The notes below the pieces were generated by a model. It was given only the letters and a program-made list of their open reading frames with translations. It had not been told where the DNA came from and did no database searches. A stretch of DNA of 64,000 nt from Stichopus chloronotus (taxonomy: Eukaryota; Echinodermata; Holothuroidea; Aspidochirotida; Stichopodidae): positions 7,600,218-7,664,217 of the forward strand of contig CM037837.1 of NCBI GenBank assembly GCA_021234535.1, in the 5' to 3' direction. The stretch's first letter is position 1. Every line of letters starts with the position of its first letter. Position numbers and translations under genes: made by a program. Shown here piece by piece: positions 1 to 13,000 of the stretch.

Positions 1-1610
1 CCATTACGATTGTCTCACTGAGTATCGTCCTGTGTTTCAACTAAGGAAAGCCTCACAAATCTGAACTAAGATCATCTTGGGTACACAAAGATTCTCACTG
101 TTTCAGCCTGCATATCCCACATGCTTCAGTGCACACAGCCTGTACATGGGCTCTGTGAGACAGGGGGAGATAAACGTCTTGGGACATGACTCATTACTGT
201 CTGGTTTTCTATCCTTATTACAATGGGTAGCAACAACTCACTCTAAAATGATCTTGGGTTACATTTGTGAGGCTTCCCTAAGCCACTATGACGTGATTTT
301 GAGGCAGTGACTTGGCAGTTTGATGCGCTGATGTTAATGGACAAAATGCACAGTTACATGCTGAATTTTGCTCATAATTCATTCTTTTGACCCAATGGAT
401 ATTGTCTTAGAGGCATTGTCATTGGTGGCAGTGTTTGCTATAAAAGTCACAATAGTAGCATACACGTCTGGTGTCCTGTCACATACTGTACATTACTGTA
501 CATTCTGGAAAGATGCTTGCTCGGGACAGAATTTCAGGATCATGTTGACACTTTAACTCTAGAGTGAGTGGTGTGCACACATTCGCCTACCTTGAAAAAT
601 TGAGGATTTGAAAATTTTGGTGTCCTGTGGTTACATCTGTCATAAATTATTAACAAAATTGTGTATGAGAACCACATCAAATGTCAATAAATGTGAAACA
701 TTGACTAAATTGCTTAACATTGGCTAAATTGCTTCAATAAGACATAGTAATTAAACTGTCAATTAGTGCTTGCTTGAAACTAAGAAATTCAAATTTTCAG
801 TGAATAACAACAAATATGAAGAATTTCGATGCATGTAACAGTGTTCACTTATTTCTGGTGTAATTTTGATGCCCTTTTTGTAAATTTAACTTTTGTTTGG
901 CATAATTTGTATTATGATGCTCAAGATGATAACATTTAAAAATTACTCGGGGAAAAAGATCTACATGTTCATTTCCAAGCATGAAGTATAGACACCATGT
1001 TACATAAGTCACATATCTGGAGTACAACCCTTTTTTGTGGAAGTTTCAGTCCGGTCATAGTCAACTGGCTTTTTACTTCGTGTTCAGTTTAATCAAGCAA
1101 GAAAGTAAAATTACAGGTTTGCTTCGGACATAACATGATGAATTCTAACTTAATGCATGCATGTTGCACTGTCATTAACCAGTTCTGAAAAATGACCCAT
1201 AATCGCACAGCAAACTTGATGATCATGTGACATTTCACATTTACAACATTTCTGGCAAGAGCGACATTATGATTGCAGTGATCACACTTTAGCGATTCAA
1301 AGTTCCCAACCAATGGCAATGTTGCCAAGCTCTATAGTTATCTCCAATCATGTTACTCTTTCAAGTTATATTTCTCACTGTACTAGTCTCTAACAATCTT
1401 TGAACCCAACTACAGTGTAAGTAAACAGAAGTGTACACCATGACAACTTTTAGCATACAGTACAGTAGCCTGCTGTATATTGTGCGTACTGGAAACTTAA
1501 TCGCTATTTTCATATCGGTGGGTAGGAATCGTGATAGCGAAACAACAGAAAATGTATTGGGGTGGGATGAGGGGAGACTGTGTCATTAGCACTGGTTTTA
1601 AGATTCACAT

Positions 1611-1735
1611 TGTAGACATATACCTACCCCTCGCCACACTACTGCATCATTTGACCTTTGCTCAAACTGACCTCGAAGTCAATTCTAACACCGCGCCCTC
1701 TAAGGCCTAGCTCGCCCTCGTAGGATATATAGGAT
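1611..1735 (-). repeat. Interspersed repeat family, copy 1
   Basis: It begins with CATTGTAGACATATACCTAC and carries the shared core ending GCGCCCTCTAAGGCCTAGC, then TCGCC. The inner 60 bases match copy 2 (19278-19340) in reverse orientation with about one difference. It looks like a non-autonomous DNA element, but no transposase was seen. Confidence 0.8.
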
Positions 1736-2580
1736 TAGGTCTAGGTTAAATAAATCTTATGAAGTTGTTTCCTTGTGTAAATACCACCAAAAGCATTTGC
1801 TCAGAACTTAGAACTCACCAACTAAAGTCATGTAAACTTTTACCAAAACCTCCAAGCAGCATTTTGGTTTGTATGGCAGCCTACATTCAGTCATGATTAC
1901 TTTGTGATAAATGTTTCCATTTAATGTGTACATTCAGGGAACCATACCTCTGTCCACTTGTAGAGTCTGGATACCCACAGCATTTAATTGTTCCCCTGAC
2001 ATTTGCATTTTAGTGATATAAATTTTCAAATATAAACTTTGGTCTGACTCTCAGAATATGTGTGCATGCCATATATGTGCAATTCTCTGCAACGTGATGT
2101 CCATACTAATCTGAATTATCTATAACCTTAGCAACAGAATAATTGCAATTCCCAAAGTCAATACCATTGGTGGTAAGCTTTAACCTTATCTGAGAGATAC
2201 TGTACGTTAGTAACATGATACATTTCTTGTAGGCACACCAGATGAATACTAGGAGGGTACTGGAGGGTTCATGGAAAGAAGAATTCATTTTAGTTTCTCA
2301 CAACTGAAGCTTAGTACGATCAAATGCTGGTCAATAGAAGAAATAGCAGTCACTTGTTAGCATGTCCTCCGAAATAGACAATTTTTGTGAACACGACAGT
2401 GTGCTTCTTCATCTTGGGAAGTGTCAGAAGCTTTTTTAGTCCTACAGTACATGAAAGTGGCAATCATGGTGTGGGCATGCCTCTCAGTTAATCTTCATGA
2501 TCAACATTTAAATCCTTTCAGTGGATCATCTTTTTGTAGATTTATTGTCATAAGCATCTCCATAAATTTCTTACACCATG

Positions 2581-2603
2581 AATTGTCCTAATTTAGGACA
2601 ATT
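2581..2603. repeat. Perfect short palindrome
   Basis: AATTGTCCTAA and TTAGGACAATT are perfect inverted arms around a single T. No function can be assigned. Confidence 0.85.
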
Positions 2604-5094
2604 AAAGCCATAATTGTGCAACTATCGAACGTGACATGCCATAATATTTCACAGAAATGTTACAGGCTCTGTGAAACAGTTTGGCATGTATTGATTAATA
2701 GTCATTAATAATTTGCATATATAGTACATACATTATGCAAATTTTGATTTCCTTGTACTGTGGTACTTTTCCCTACTTGCCCAGCTTTGCAATCAAACAG
2801 GGTTGTTTGATTAAACCACATCATTAAAATTACTGATTTAAATATCAATTTAAGTCTTATGATTTTTTTAAAAACTACTGATTTATATAAATCAGATTTT
2901 CCTAATTTATGCCAAAAAAAGTTCATTTTAAATTTAATTATTGCAGTTCACTGATTTTACCTAATTACACTCTTTAAAATTATTTTACCACCTTTAGATA
3001 TCCCATACAGAACTTCTCAACTAGTTTTTAGCATACCAGGTGTGAGATCAACAAATTCATGCACATCCTGGATTGCAAATAAAAATCCTTACTTTCTCAA
3101 ATTCAGTTTGAAGATGGATTAGCATTTACTGATACTTTCTTCAGGGTATCTTATTAGTCTTCACAGAGTTAGAACTACAGTAAGTAGTTCAGAGTGATGA
3201 GCATTGAGAATGAAAATCTCAAGTGATTTATGTAGGGCTAGGGGAGGACCTGCAGGAAAAAAAAAATCCTTGCAGAAATCTTAGTAATGAATTCCAATAC
3301 GTTGCAACACTCACATCTTCAAGTTTGTTGAGCAAACACTTCTTTTTCATGTTTTGCCATAAATTTCTCAAATGTTGCTTGTGAACAATATTTGGAGCCA
3401 TTACATATTGCTATGAAATCATTTGTTTCCTGTTTTGAGTGTCACGTGTGAAGTTTTGCCAAATTTATTACCATTGTTGCTGTAATATTGATGAATTCTA
3501 GACCATACATCCAGCACATACTGTAATATTGCAGTCAGTGTATTATAGAGCTTTGCTTAGCATGCCCACATCCATAGAATGTATGCTCTGTGTATGCTTC
3601 TTCTCTGGGGAAATTCTGCCAACCATCATAAACTGAAAATCAGTCGACATGCAAGATGCATTGCTCTTAGTGTGCAGTGTATTGAAATGCCACAAGATTT
3701 TGCTCCCAAAGTGAAACTACTGTAATAATAATGAGCTACTGTACGGCGTAAATTTCAATCGTACATTGCCCACAGGTGGAAGGGGGTAGTACTACTGTAC
3801 AGCACTTTAAGTGCACAATAAATATTGGATGTGTCTCACTGTTTGTAAAGGGCATTTTCATTGAAAAAAATTTTTTCATCTGTACCCATATGCCTCTCAG
3901 TGCTGGTGCAAGTTATTTTGCATATTTTTTCATGATTTAATAGACCAGTGATATTTAGGTACTAGTAAATGTTTGCAGTCAATTGATCAGCTACAGTGGT
4001 TACAGAGTGTAACATTTATATGAGTAGTACTGATTCTTCTGAGCTCTAGCAATTTCCTTCTAAATTTCTGCAGCATGTCGCCATGTTTGAACTGTCACTT
4101 TTACTCCAAGAAGTATAGCATGCAAAAAAACAGCCATTAACAGTGTTTGCTCATGAACATAGACAAAAAAGATAATTTGGATCAGCCTACTGCCAGAGAG
4201 GTGTTCTTTTGTGAAAATGAGCGTTGTGCTGTAGATCGCTCATGCAGTAGTGAATCAATAAAATGAGAATCAATGAAATGTTGTTCCAGTTTTGATGATG
4301 CGTACAGACATCAGTATTGCTCATTTAACACGTATTGGACACTCAGTTTGCAGAATTCAAATTCCAGTATTATCAGCACATTACTGCGTAGCATACAAGC
4401 AGTGTTAGGAAAAGTGCAAAGATCATTTGGCTATATAGTGCCGAGCAGCACTGTGTGCAGTATAGAGGCGAACCAAATGCCGTTATGGAAGAATTGCCTT
4501 CAAAGTTTGTGTCTCAACATCGTTGATATTTGAGCACAGTGTAGGCTGTGGGCCTATTTGTTAATGGGCACTTAGAACTGTTGATAATGGAGAAATATTT
4601 GAGGCATACATTTCTGAACTGTACAGTAATTGCTTTATTGCCATGTTCAAAGTTCGCATAGGATGAAGTCTGGAAAAATTGATTTAAATTTTCTGAGCAT
4701 GGCAATGCCTCTCACGTTGAGCATTTATCAGTTACTAAAATGTGATGAATTGTTTGCTTTGCAAAATTAATATCCTACTTAAATATGGAAAGAGTCACTC
4801 TCAAGGACATGTAGGAAGAAAGAGGAGAGGGCACTAATCTAGTGCAAGGAGAATTACAGTAGAAAGGGGCATTAGTCTGTTTAATGCCTGACAGTGATTT
4901 AGGCAGCGTTAAAGTTCTGAACTCTAGGGATGATACTGTAGTTGTGAGTTTGCTGAAACCAGTATGTGAGATGCTACATTAGTGCTAAACATTAAAATAG
5001 CTAGGTCATGTGACTCATGTGATGTACTGTACGACATGTCACGGTGACATGTATGTCTGTTATATTAGGTGCATGTACTTCATGTATGTTTTAA

Positions 5095-5132
5095 CAGGGA
5101 GTTGCCACTTGGACCAAGTGGTCGCTCCCTGG
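5095..5132. repeat. Hairpin with CAGGGAG/CTCCCTG outer stem
   Basis: CAGGGAG pairs with CTCCCTG and CCACTTGG pairs with CCAAGTGG around one central A, with a 3-base mismatch between the stems. A relative lies at 10988. Confidence 0.8.
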
Positions 5133-8100
5133 TTTTACAAAAGTCTTGCAATGATGTACAGTAGCTGTGTTGTTATGCACTGGAACAGGATTGTAATACC
5201 TGAAACGACACTTCAGTTCAATGAATGCTGTTTTGGGGCTTATTGTGTGTGCGCCAACAGATATATATGGATTCTGTGATGCATTCTTGTCGTGGTTAGA
5301 CGTGAAATGGATTCCTACCGTAATAACTTTGTATCCATAAAACATGCATCTATATAGAAAGAATCTGAGAATATACACAAAATGTTAAAGTATGTGAATT
5401 TAATGTTTCAGTATACAGTGGCAGTTAATCACTATTAAAGGGAAAGAATCATGACGTAGTTTTGTTCAAAGAGAATCTACATTACATGAAAACAGTACTG
5501 TGCAGTATTTGATGAACCTGCAGCACAAGATCTCATTTTTAGAGTTATATTATTAGTGTGTGATGTGTTGCATTGCCTTACAAACATTTTCCAGCCTTTT
5601 TTTTTCTTGTTTTTTTTTTTCTTCTGTCAATAAATGTTAAAAAAAGGATTTGGGCACTGAATATGCCGGTTTATTTCCTGGAATTTCTGGAAATTTTGAT
5701 GGACTAAATTGTTATTGAAAATTACCTATAGTGTATCAGTTTTGTTTTAATACCATTGGCAGGTTTCTATTCTTGTTTTTCTCTAATTTTAATTCTGAAA
5801 TAACTTTGTAAGATTTAATGGCCATTTGGTGTAGGAAAGTGATCACATTTCAGTATCATTAAAAGTAACACCTTTGTACTGTAGATAGGGATCAGTTTCA
5901 AGAAAAGTGAAAATGTACTGCTGACAAAGTGATAGGGGGAAGTTGGTTGAGAAAATTATGAGCTTGAATTTTAGAGTGTAAAACAATATTTGATGGTGCA
6001 TATCAATTACAAGTTTGACTTTCTATAGCACACTGTACTATTCAGTCACTTTACTTGATGTGGTGTCACTGGCGAAAGTGAAGCTACCATACAGAGAACG
6101 ATCCCAGTTTGGAATCTTTGTGAACGTAATGCAAGTGTGATGAAAGCTGGTCATAATTTCATGCCATGATTTCAAACACCATATGTTACAAGTTCTTGAA
6201 ATATCAGGCCTACTTGTGTGACATGAAAATGACATTTTGGAGTATACTGTAAGCTGTGTTAATCATTGAAACTGTTGAAAAAAGCCACAAATTCCATCTC
6301 AACCCATCAAATATCAACAATTTTGCAGACATAGTACTATTTTGTACCTGCATCATGAATATAGATAATAGATAGACCTAAAAAAAGGAGTACTGACACT
6401 GTGCAACTCTGCACGTCATCATATTTGCATTCGACAAACTTTGAAAAGCCTAAAATGGCAATTAGACGTAGGCACAATTCCAGGGGATTTTCATTCAGGG
6501 TTTCACTCTGCAGCTTTTGAATAAAGCCAGCCCTTTTCTAGATACATGTCACAAAACCTTTAAATAGAGTGTGAATTTAATACTGTGTATCCTGTGTACC
6601 TTGGCTAGTTAATGCTACATTGAAGATACTTTATATGTATTAAAGACATACAGTGATTTCTGGCAAATTTTGTATGTAAAACCAATTTCTCTTTAGGCTG
6701 GATAAAAGTGAATTATGGGAAATTACTTCCCTCTTCCTTCACGTTTGTCAGTTGATACAACAACTGCACTCATCCACCATGTCAAGAGATACTGTACATA
6801 ATTTGGTAAAAAATTGAAAAAAAAAGCACAAACTCTTAACTTAAAATTGAATGAAGATCTACAAGAAGAGAGCTGGAAAGACATCCAGACTTGAGTTTTT
6901 AAGATAAACATACACCATCCAAAGCTCCTTGATTTCAATGTATAGTGTACAATACAGTATGTGAGCAGAAAGTTTGATTATTCTGCTTTCCCAACGGCAA
7001 TTTATAGGCTGACTTGCTTAAAAACATGTTTCTTTAGTTTGATATTGTTCTTTGCTCACAGACTAGCAAAAGAGTAAAAGACTGAATTAACATTTAAGAA
7101 ATGTACACCAACAAAGCTATATAATGAGCAAGCCTTGTCTTTGTTACTACAAACAAAATCATTCATGCATAACGAGCTGCTCCAGACATCAAGTAGTCAG
7201 AGCAGCTGCAGTCATAGATCTTCTGTGTTCTGTGCATCTTAAATTATTTTCGAGTTTGAGGTCTACTTTATACAGCGAATTCACGCTTCATAATTGTGGC
7301 AAGAATACACACCTCTGTATTTTGTTTAACATACTCTTACCACGGAGAATTAGCTTGTTATGGGTTTGAAAAATTTGAAGTTGCTTAATTTAGAAATCAA
7401 GTTTGCAATTAAGTGATTAACTTCACCTTGCTCTTAACCTGTCCTAGGACAGCAATTTCACTTTGATCAATCTTTGGAAGAAGAGGTATAATGATCATTT
7501 ACTGTAAATAAAGTACAGTAGTACTCTCGCACATACTGAAGAATGCATTGTATTAAATATCATGAAGTTTATTTTGTAAAGAGAGAGTATGTTCCTGTCA
7601 CTGGTGCATACAGTTAATTGGTAAATATTTCCTTGTACATACCCTTAACCCCCTTTTTCCATTGGAAGAGCTTATAACCCCAAGCTGCATCCAGTCCTTC
7701 CCCCCACCCTTGCAGTATTTCTGCCACAACTGCATACCTTCTATACGTTAGTGTGTAACTGTATCTCATTTCTACTTTTGACACTGAATATTTTAAAGGT
7801 GTTCGGCAGTCGTACTTCGGAAGTTTCAGTAGCATCAGCTTTCATGAACCAACCATTACTTGTGAACATTTTGTTGTACACAACATAAAGCAGCAGATCA
7901 AAGCCTACCTTGAGATTTGCAACATTGATCATAACATTATCTCACATGCTCTAGGCAATGGTTCTGTTCTACCGTCATTGAATATCTAATCTCTGAGGCA
8001 TACAGAGTGACAGCGAGTGCCCCAAGGTTTGCATGTCGAGACTTGACTCTGACCAAAGATTTGCCAGTCAAAGAATGCCATCAAATAACCGCTTCTGATC

Positions 8101-9865
8101 ATTGACAAACTACAATACAATCAAATATTGTCGTTGTATGGTAGCATATTTTATCTGCATGTGTAAGGGTTTAGTGAACAGTGCTTATCAGGTAGCCCAT
8201 AGATATACAGGTAGATATACGGACCATATTAATGGGACATTGTCCTTGAGAGCTTCCCCAAAAGACTAGCTTGTAACATTTTTGCTATGCATGTGTACTT
8301 CTGTATATAAGCCGGCTTCAGAGATTTCTCATTAAATCATTTAGTAGCCAGTGGCTCTTTGCTACCCTTACAAAAAGTATAGATTGTCATAGTCAGGTGT
8401 TGATAAGTTACAGTACATTAATCTTAATCTTGTTAAAATGTTCACATTAATCATGAGTGTTCAATGAGCAATTTGAAAAGCACAGTGAGGGAGTAAGAAG
8501 ACCATGACATGGCAAAAAGTGTGGAGGAGTAGGCTCAAAGTGTTGAATTCTTCCTTTCATCAAGTGTTTAATTCATTCTCTGTGTACAGTCTGCCCAACA
8601 CCAAGCTCGAGAAGTTTTGATGTCAGCTGAGGATCGGCTTCACCCCTTTTTCTTAGTGACCAAATTGTCCTCCTCCATTCTCCTCTTCTCCCCCCTCCCA
8701 TCTCAACTCCATCTCAACCTTAAAATATTCTCCAAACCCAAGTTTACAGTTCTTTTGCCAGGATCCCATCATAATGCCAACACAATCTTTCCACTCCATG
8801 CTTCGGCCTCATGCTCTAATTCCCTTGTTTACCATGAAAATCTTATCCCCTTTGATCTCGTTGACCATCAGTTAATATCTAATTACAAACAAGGGATAAA
8901 ATCAATTAAATTTTGCAGTTTACTGACTGCTTGAAGTGGCAATGGCAGTGGTGTACGTCTCACACATCATGTGTCACATAAAGATTTGAGGCATTCATCT
9001 GGAGTAGATGAGTCATCTGCTGTTCACACTATGAGAGTCTGTGCTACGTAGTTCTGTGTGCATTGGAATCCATGTCTAAGTCTCTATTCTGTAGTATTGT
9101 ACGTATGCACAGTGCATGTATATCAAAGGTCACGCCATGACAGTGATGACACATTAGATCTGAAAACGTTCGCTGCGGTGTGTCGTAGTGTATCTCATAC
9201 TCCATGTACATAATGTGTCATGTATTTGAAGTTTGATTTAGGACTTTCTTTTTGACCTTCAACTTTTATAACATTTTGGATTTTAAATGATTCATTGTAT
9301 CATGATATTTTTCTTGAAGTTAAAACTCATGAACGACTGCTTAAAATGTATGTATACAGTTGGTAAACACATTGCAGAGATGAGGTTAAGAGGCCTCATC
9401 CCCTTCTCCACCAAGGATCTCACAGCTGAGACGCTCGCTCTGCAGTAACTTCAGTCATTTTTGGTCATTCTGTGCTAAGACCTTTGCTTGGTTTCATTAA
9501 TTCTGGTCTGATTACTTTCAAGATTCATCCTTGGATGTCTCAACTGAAACACCTGCTCCCATTGTAGTTAGTAGCAAATCGCAGAACAATTCCCTATTTA
9601 TTACCTTCGAGTTGCCTTTGAAACACAGTAAAATATACTGACATGTAGCGACTGCTGTCCACAGTTGTGTTGTCGAATATTGTGTGATGTTATTAATGAA
9701 CCATATTACTGCATTGTTCTTTATCAAGGGTGTCAGCGATTTTATGTTCATTTTCAGACTTAGGTTATGTTAACATTAAATTATCATTACAGTCAAATTA
9801 TAAGTAGATCCATCCGTCTGCTGCTGACGTTCATTGACATGTGTCGATGTTGGTTTTCATTTCAG

Positions 9866-10033
9866 GTTTTATACGATATCTGCGTCATTCCTTCCCTTCA
9901 ACGGTTGGCAAGTTCCAACAATGATGTGGCCGCCAAACAGGCCATCATGGCCCTCAGGACCATTGGTGAGGAAATTCCAGCCAAGCTGTCTTTCAACATC
10001 TCCAGTTGGACTGTTAAAGAGGTTCAGATGTGG
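9866..10033 (+). CDS. SARM1: SARM1 exon A: end of ARM domain, start of SAM1
   Basis: The acceptor is a T-rich tract ending TTTCAG at 9865 and the donor is GTAGGT at 10034. Both ends are phase 0 and the exon is 168 bp (56 codons). It encodes the last armadillo helix (the [13 protein letters not shown] and [15 protein letters not shown] region) and then [11 protein letters not shown], the first helix of SAM1. Human SARM1 has the matching WREAEVQAWL at this point. Translation runs open upstream of the acceptor, but that stretch is unrelated to SARM1, so I start at the AG. Confidence 0.93.
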
Positions 10034-13000
10034 GTAGGTAGAATACGGGTTCCACTCAAGCGGGTATCAATCACGTATCCGTCTCTGATACTGTCACAAC
10101 CCTGGCAATGATGCCGAAGTTGATCACTGGTAACCTTTGACCCTGTCCAGATACTTTTCCAGTTTCCTGTTGGGACTAGTGCCTCCCATTTTAATTGCCA
10201 CTCAAAGTTGCTGGTTGGCTTTCTAGATGCTGTTCATTTTTTTTTATGTATTTTGAGTTGTAATCTCCCTGGAGTATGAAGTAAAAGTGAATCTGTGCAG
10301 CAGGGTGGCAACAGGATGCCGCTTAATAGGTAACAAGTAGATCTGTCTCCTGCACATTTTGAAAGAATTTTTATGTAGGTTTGAAATTGTCGCATAAATA
10401 GTGCCTTCTTCCTCTTTTTCTCTGGTCTTACCATCTCTCTTTTACTGAAAATGACATGCCACTGTTTCTGTACTCAGTGTCAATGAAATGTTTTGACTCT
10501 GATATTAAAGTTGAACATTTAAGGATGACAGAGTGAGAAGGAGGCGCTTGTCCGGAATCTTGTTGACTGGACGGCACCAGTCAGTGGCGTTGAAAGGTTT
10601 TTGTTCTTTGGGGCAGGGGAAGAAGGCCCCATTGTAACAATGCTGCAGAACTTCAAAATGAATTTGCAAACCATTGAAAACTTTTTACAAGTGGGCTTCG
10701 AGCATAGTCAAACCATTGTATCAAGTAACTCTCTTCCAAAGAGTGGACAAGTAAATCTTTATGCAGCAAAATATGATGTGACATCAGATATTCCCCTCCA
10801 ATCATAATTTAGACTGTTCATTAACATAACCCTAATAAGCAAAAGACTATCACAATTCATTCTGTCTCCAGCATTGCACCAGCTGTTGGGAGGGGGGATG
10901 GGGAATAGAGGGGCAATTCAAACAAGTCTTTCAGTAAGGGACCCAAAACTACCAGTCTGCTGTATGTTAATCCTCACTGTGTGTAAGCAGGGAGTTGCCA
11001 ACTCCCTGGTGTGAGCCTGTAAATTGTCCAGTTTTCACTTTCAAGAGGAACCATAGTGTGTGTTACAATTTTAACCTACACTGAGTGCACACCTTTTTAC
11101 AAATAGTCACGACAGTACTGGTTTTATTTTTGTAATAACTTCTTTCCAAATAAAACTTCAAACTTCCCGTCGTTGTTGTATAGCGTATCGCCATTTTGGA
11201 AATTAATGATGTGTCACATGCACTGGCAAAACTATGTGACATGCACAGGTGCATGTGTGACGTCACGAATCATGCAATTTCGCAACGACATGGTGACTTG
11301 CGAGTGAATAAAATGTATATCCATGGAAATTCCATATTTTCTTGGGTGTGAATTTATTGTACTACCGAATGGTGTCTTATTGTTTGGAAAACTACATTTG
11401 CAGTATCAGGACTACCTGGGAGGCTGTACAAAAGTTTTCCTTGAATAGAAGCACAGTGCAGCATATCAGAACTGCTCTTTGATAAATACTGGAAGTTGCT
11501 ATGTTAAATTGGGTTCCTCAGAATGGTAGAAACTTGGAATGAAAACTGTTGTTCTCTTGTTACAGGAACTTTTGAGTACATACTTAACTGAAGAAGAATG
11601 AAACATCATTTATGCATGGCAAAATGTTTTTTTTTTTCCAGAACTACCTATTCTCCTGGGAAAAAAAGGGAATTAAAAATGAAAGACAGAAGGGAATATT
11701 ACAATGGTGATCGTTTCGTTTTTGCATTATTCATGTGTTTTGGTAATAAATCATGTATTTCAAGCAAAATTTTGTCTCGGGGCTTGTCGAGTCAGGCATT
11801 CACAACTCCAACAAATTTTCTCTCTCCACCCCAGATCTGTTACTTCTGAGAAGCAGTCGTCTGAAATCCGCTGAGTGAAATGCGAATGTCCTGTGTGCTA
11901 ATTAGATAGTTCTCGATTGAGAAAAATTGTCAGATATGGCCGTGGTTGTATTCATATTTCTCAGTAGCCACAGTGTGCATAATGCATCATTTGGTCCGCA
12001 GATTTTCTGAGTTTGTTATGAGAAAAGCTTGAATCGGTGACTTGGATATAAACATATTCTTCCTGAAGTAAGGATGTAATCGTGTTAGAGTTTCTGGGGC
12101 GTAGTATCGAAGCTTAGATCATAACGGGCAGCAGTGTGCATCTATTGCTTTAATCAGTCTGCATCGATTGTCATGTCAATACTGACAGTGAAGGGTTGAG
12201 AATGCTAAACCCATGAGCAGCAGTTCTTGAGAAAAGTCGCATATTTGCGCGTGGTCTAGCCGTGGAAAGATGCAATGGAGTTTCCATGTGTAGTGTACAC
12301 CAGCATAGGATTTTATTTAAATATTCATTTTTTTTCATATATCACGATTGTGTGGTAAATTGTGCATTAGTTTAAGAGGTTATGGCCTAGTAGTGCTTTC
12401 ATGTTTAATTTCTTATTCAGGTTTAATAGTTCTGGAGGTTCCATGGCAACCAGAGTGTAAGAACCCTGGCAAATCAAGCAGTGTGACTGTCTTCCCTTCC
12501 ATTCTGAATTCTATTGTACAAAAACTTTGGAGCAGTATGTTAAAGTCGACTGAACTTGTCATATGACAAGTTAACAAAATTTAACCAGTGAATAACAAAT
12601 ACAGGGCAGGATGTGAATAAGGTCCCCAGAAAATCTCCCCCCCCCCCTTCCTGGACAATTTCCCCTGATGAATCCCTTAACTCTAATCCTTTCCCTGAAG
12701 GAATTGTCGTGGGGGGGTGGAGAGAGTTGTCCACGGTGTAATTGTCTGGGTGGGAATTGTCTGGGAGATTATCAGAAGGAATTTTCTGGGGCAAACTGTC
12801 TTCTGCAGAGCTGTCCGGTCATGGTGAATTATACAGTTTGGATGTATTTTGGTAGAGGGAGGAGTCAGTAGCATGTTGACTTGAACTCCATGGTTGATGA
12901 ATGCATCCTTGATCACACCACTTTGCTCAAAATTACATCTCATGTCTGACAGGCAACTATTTGGCTTTACTGAGACTTCGCATGGTGGTTTCTCTGAAGC

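Larger units (their letters stand above)
1..9865. other. Upstream SARM1 intron or 5' flank, no exon recognised
   Basis: I found no reading frame here with protein-family similarity; open frames are short and of non-coding composition. Small structured items are listed separately: palindromes at 2581 and 5095 and an interspersed repeat at about 1611. Because the first SARM1 exon seen starts inside the ARM domain, this stretch is most simply the intron before it. A small unrecognised ARM exon cannot be excluded. Confidence 0.6.

Noticed and set aside
5490..5510. ACAGTACTGTG resembling the miR-101 seed region
   Set aside because: The rest of the mature sequence does not match, no hairpin precursor was found, and the words TACAGTA/ACTGTA are very common across the window.
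8617..8934. 105-codon plus-strand frame
   Set aside because: It arises from pyrimidine-rich sequence (Ser/Leu/Pro-rich translation) with no recognisable domain.
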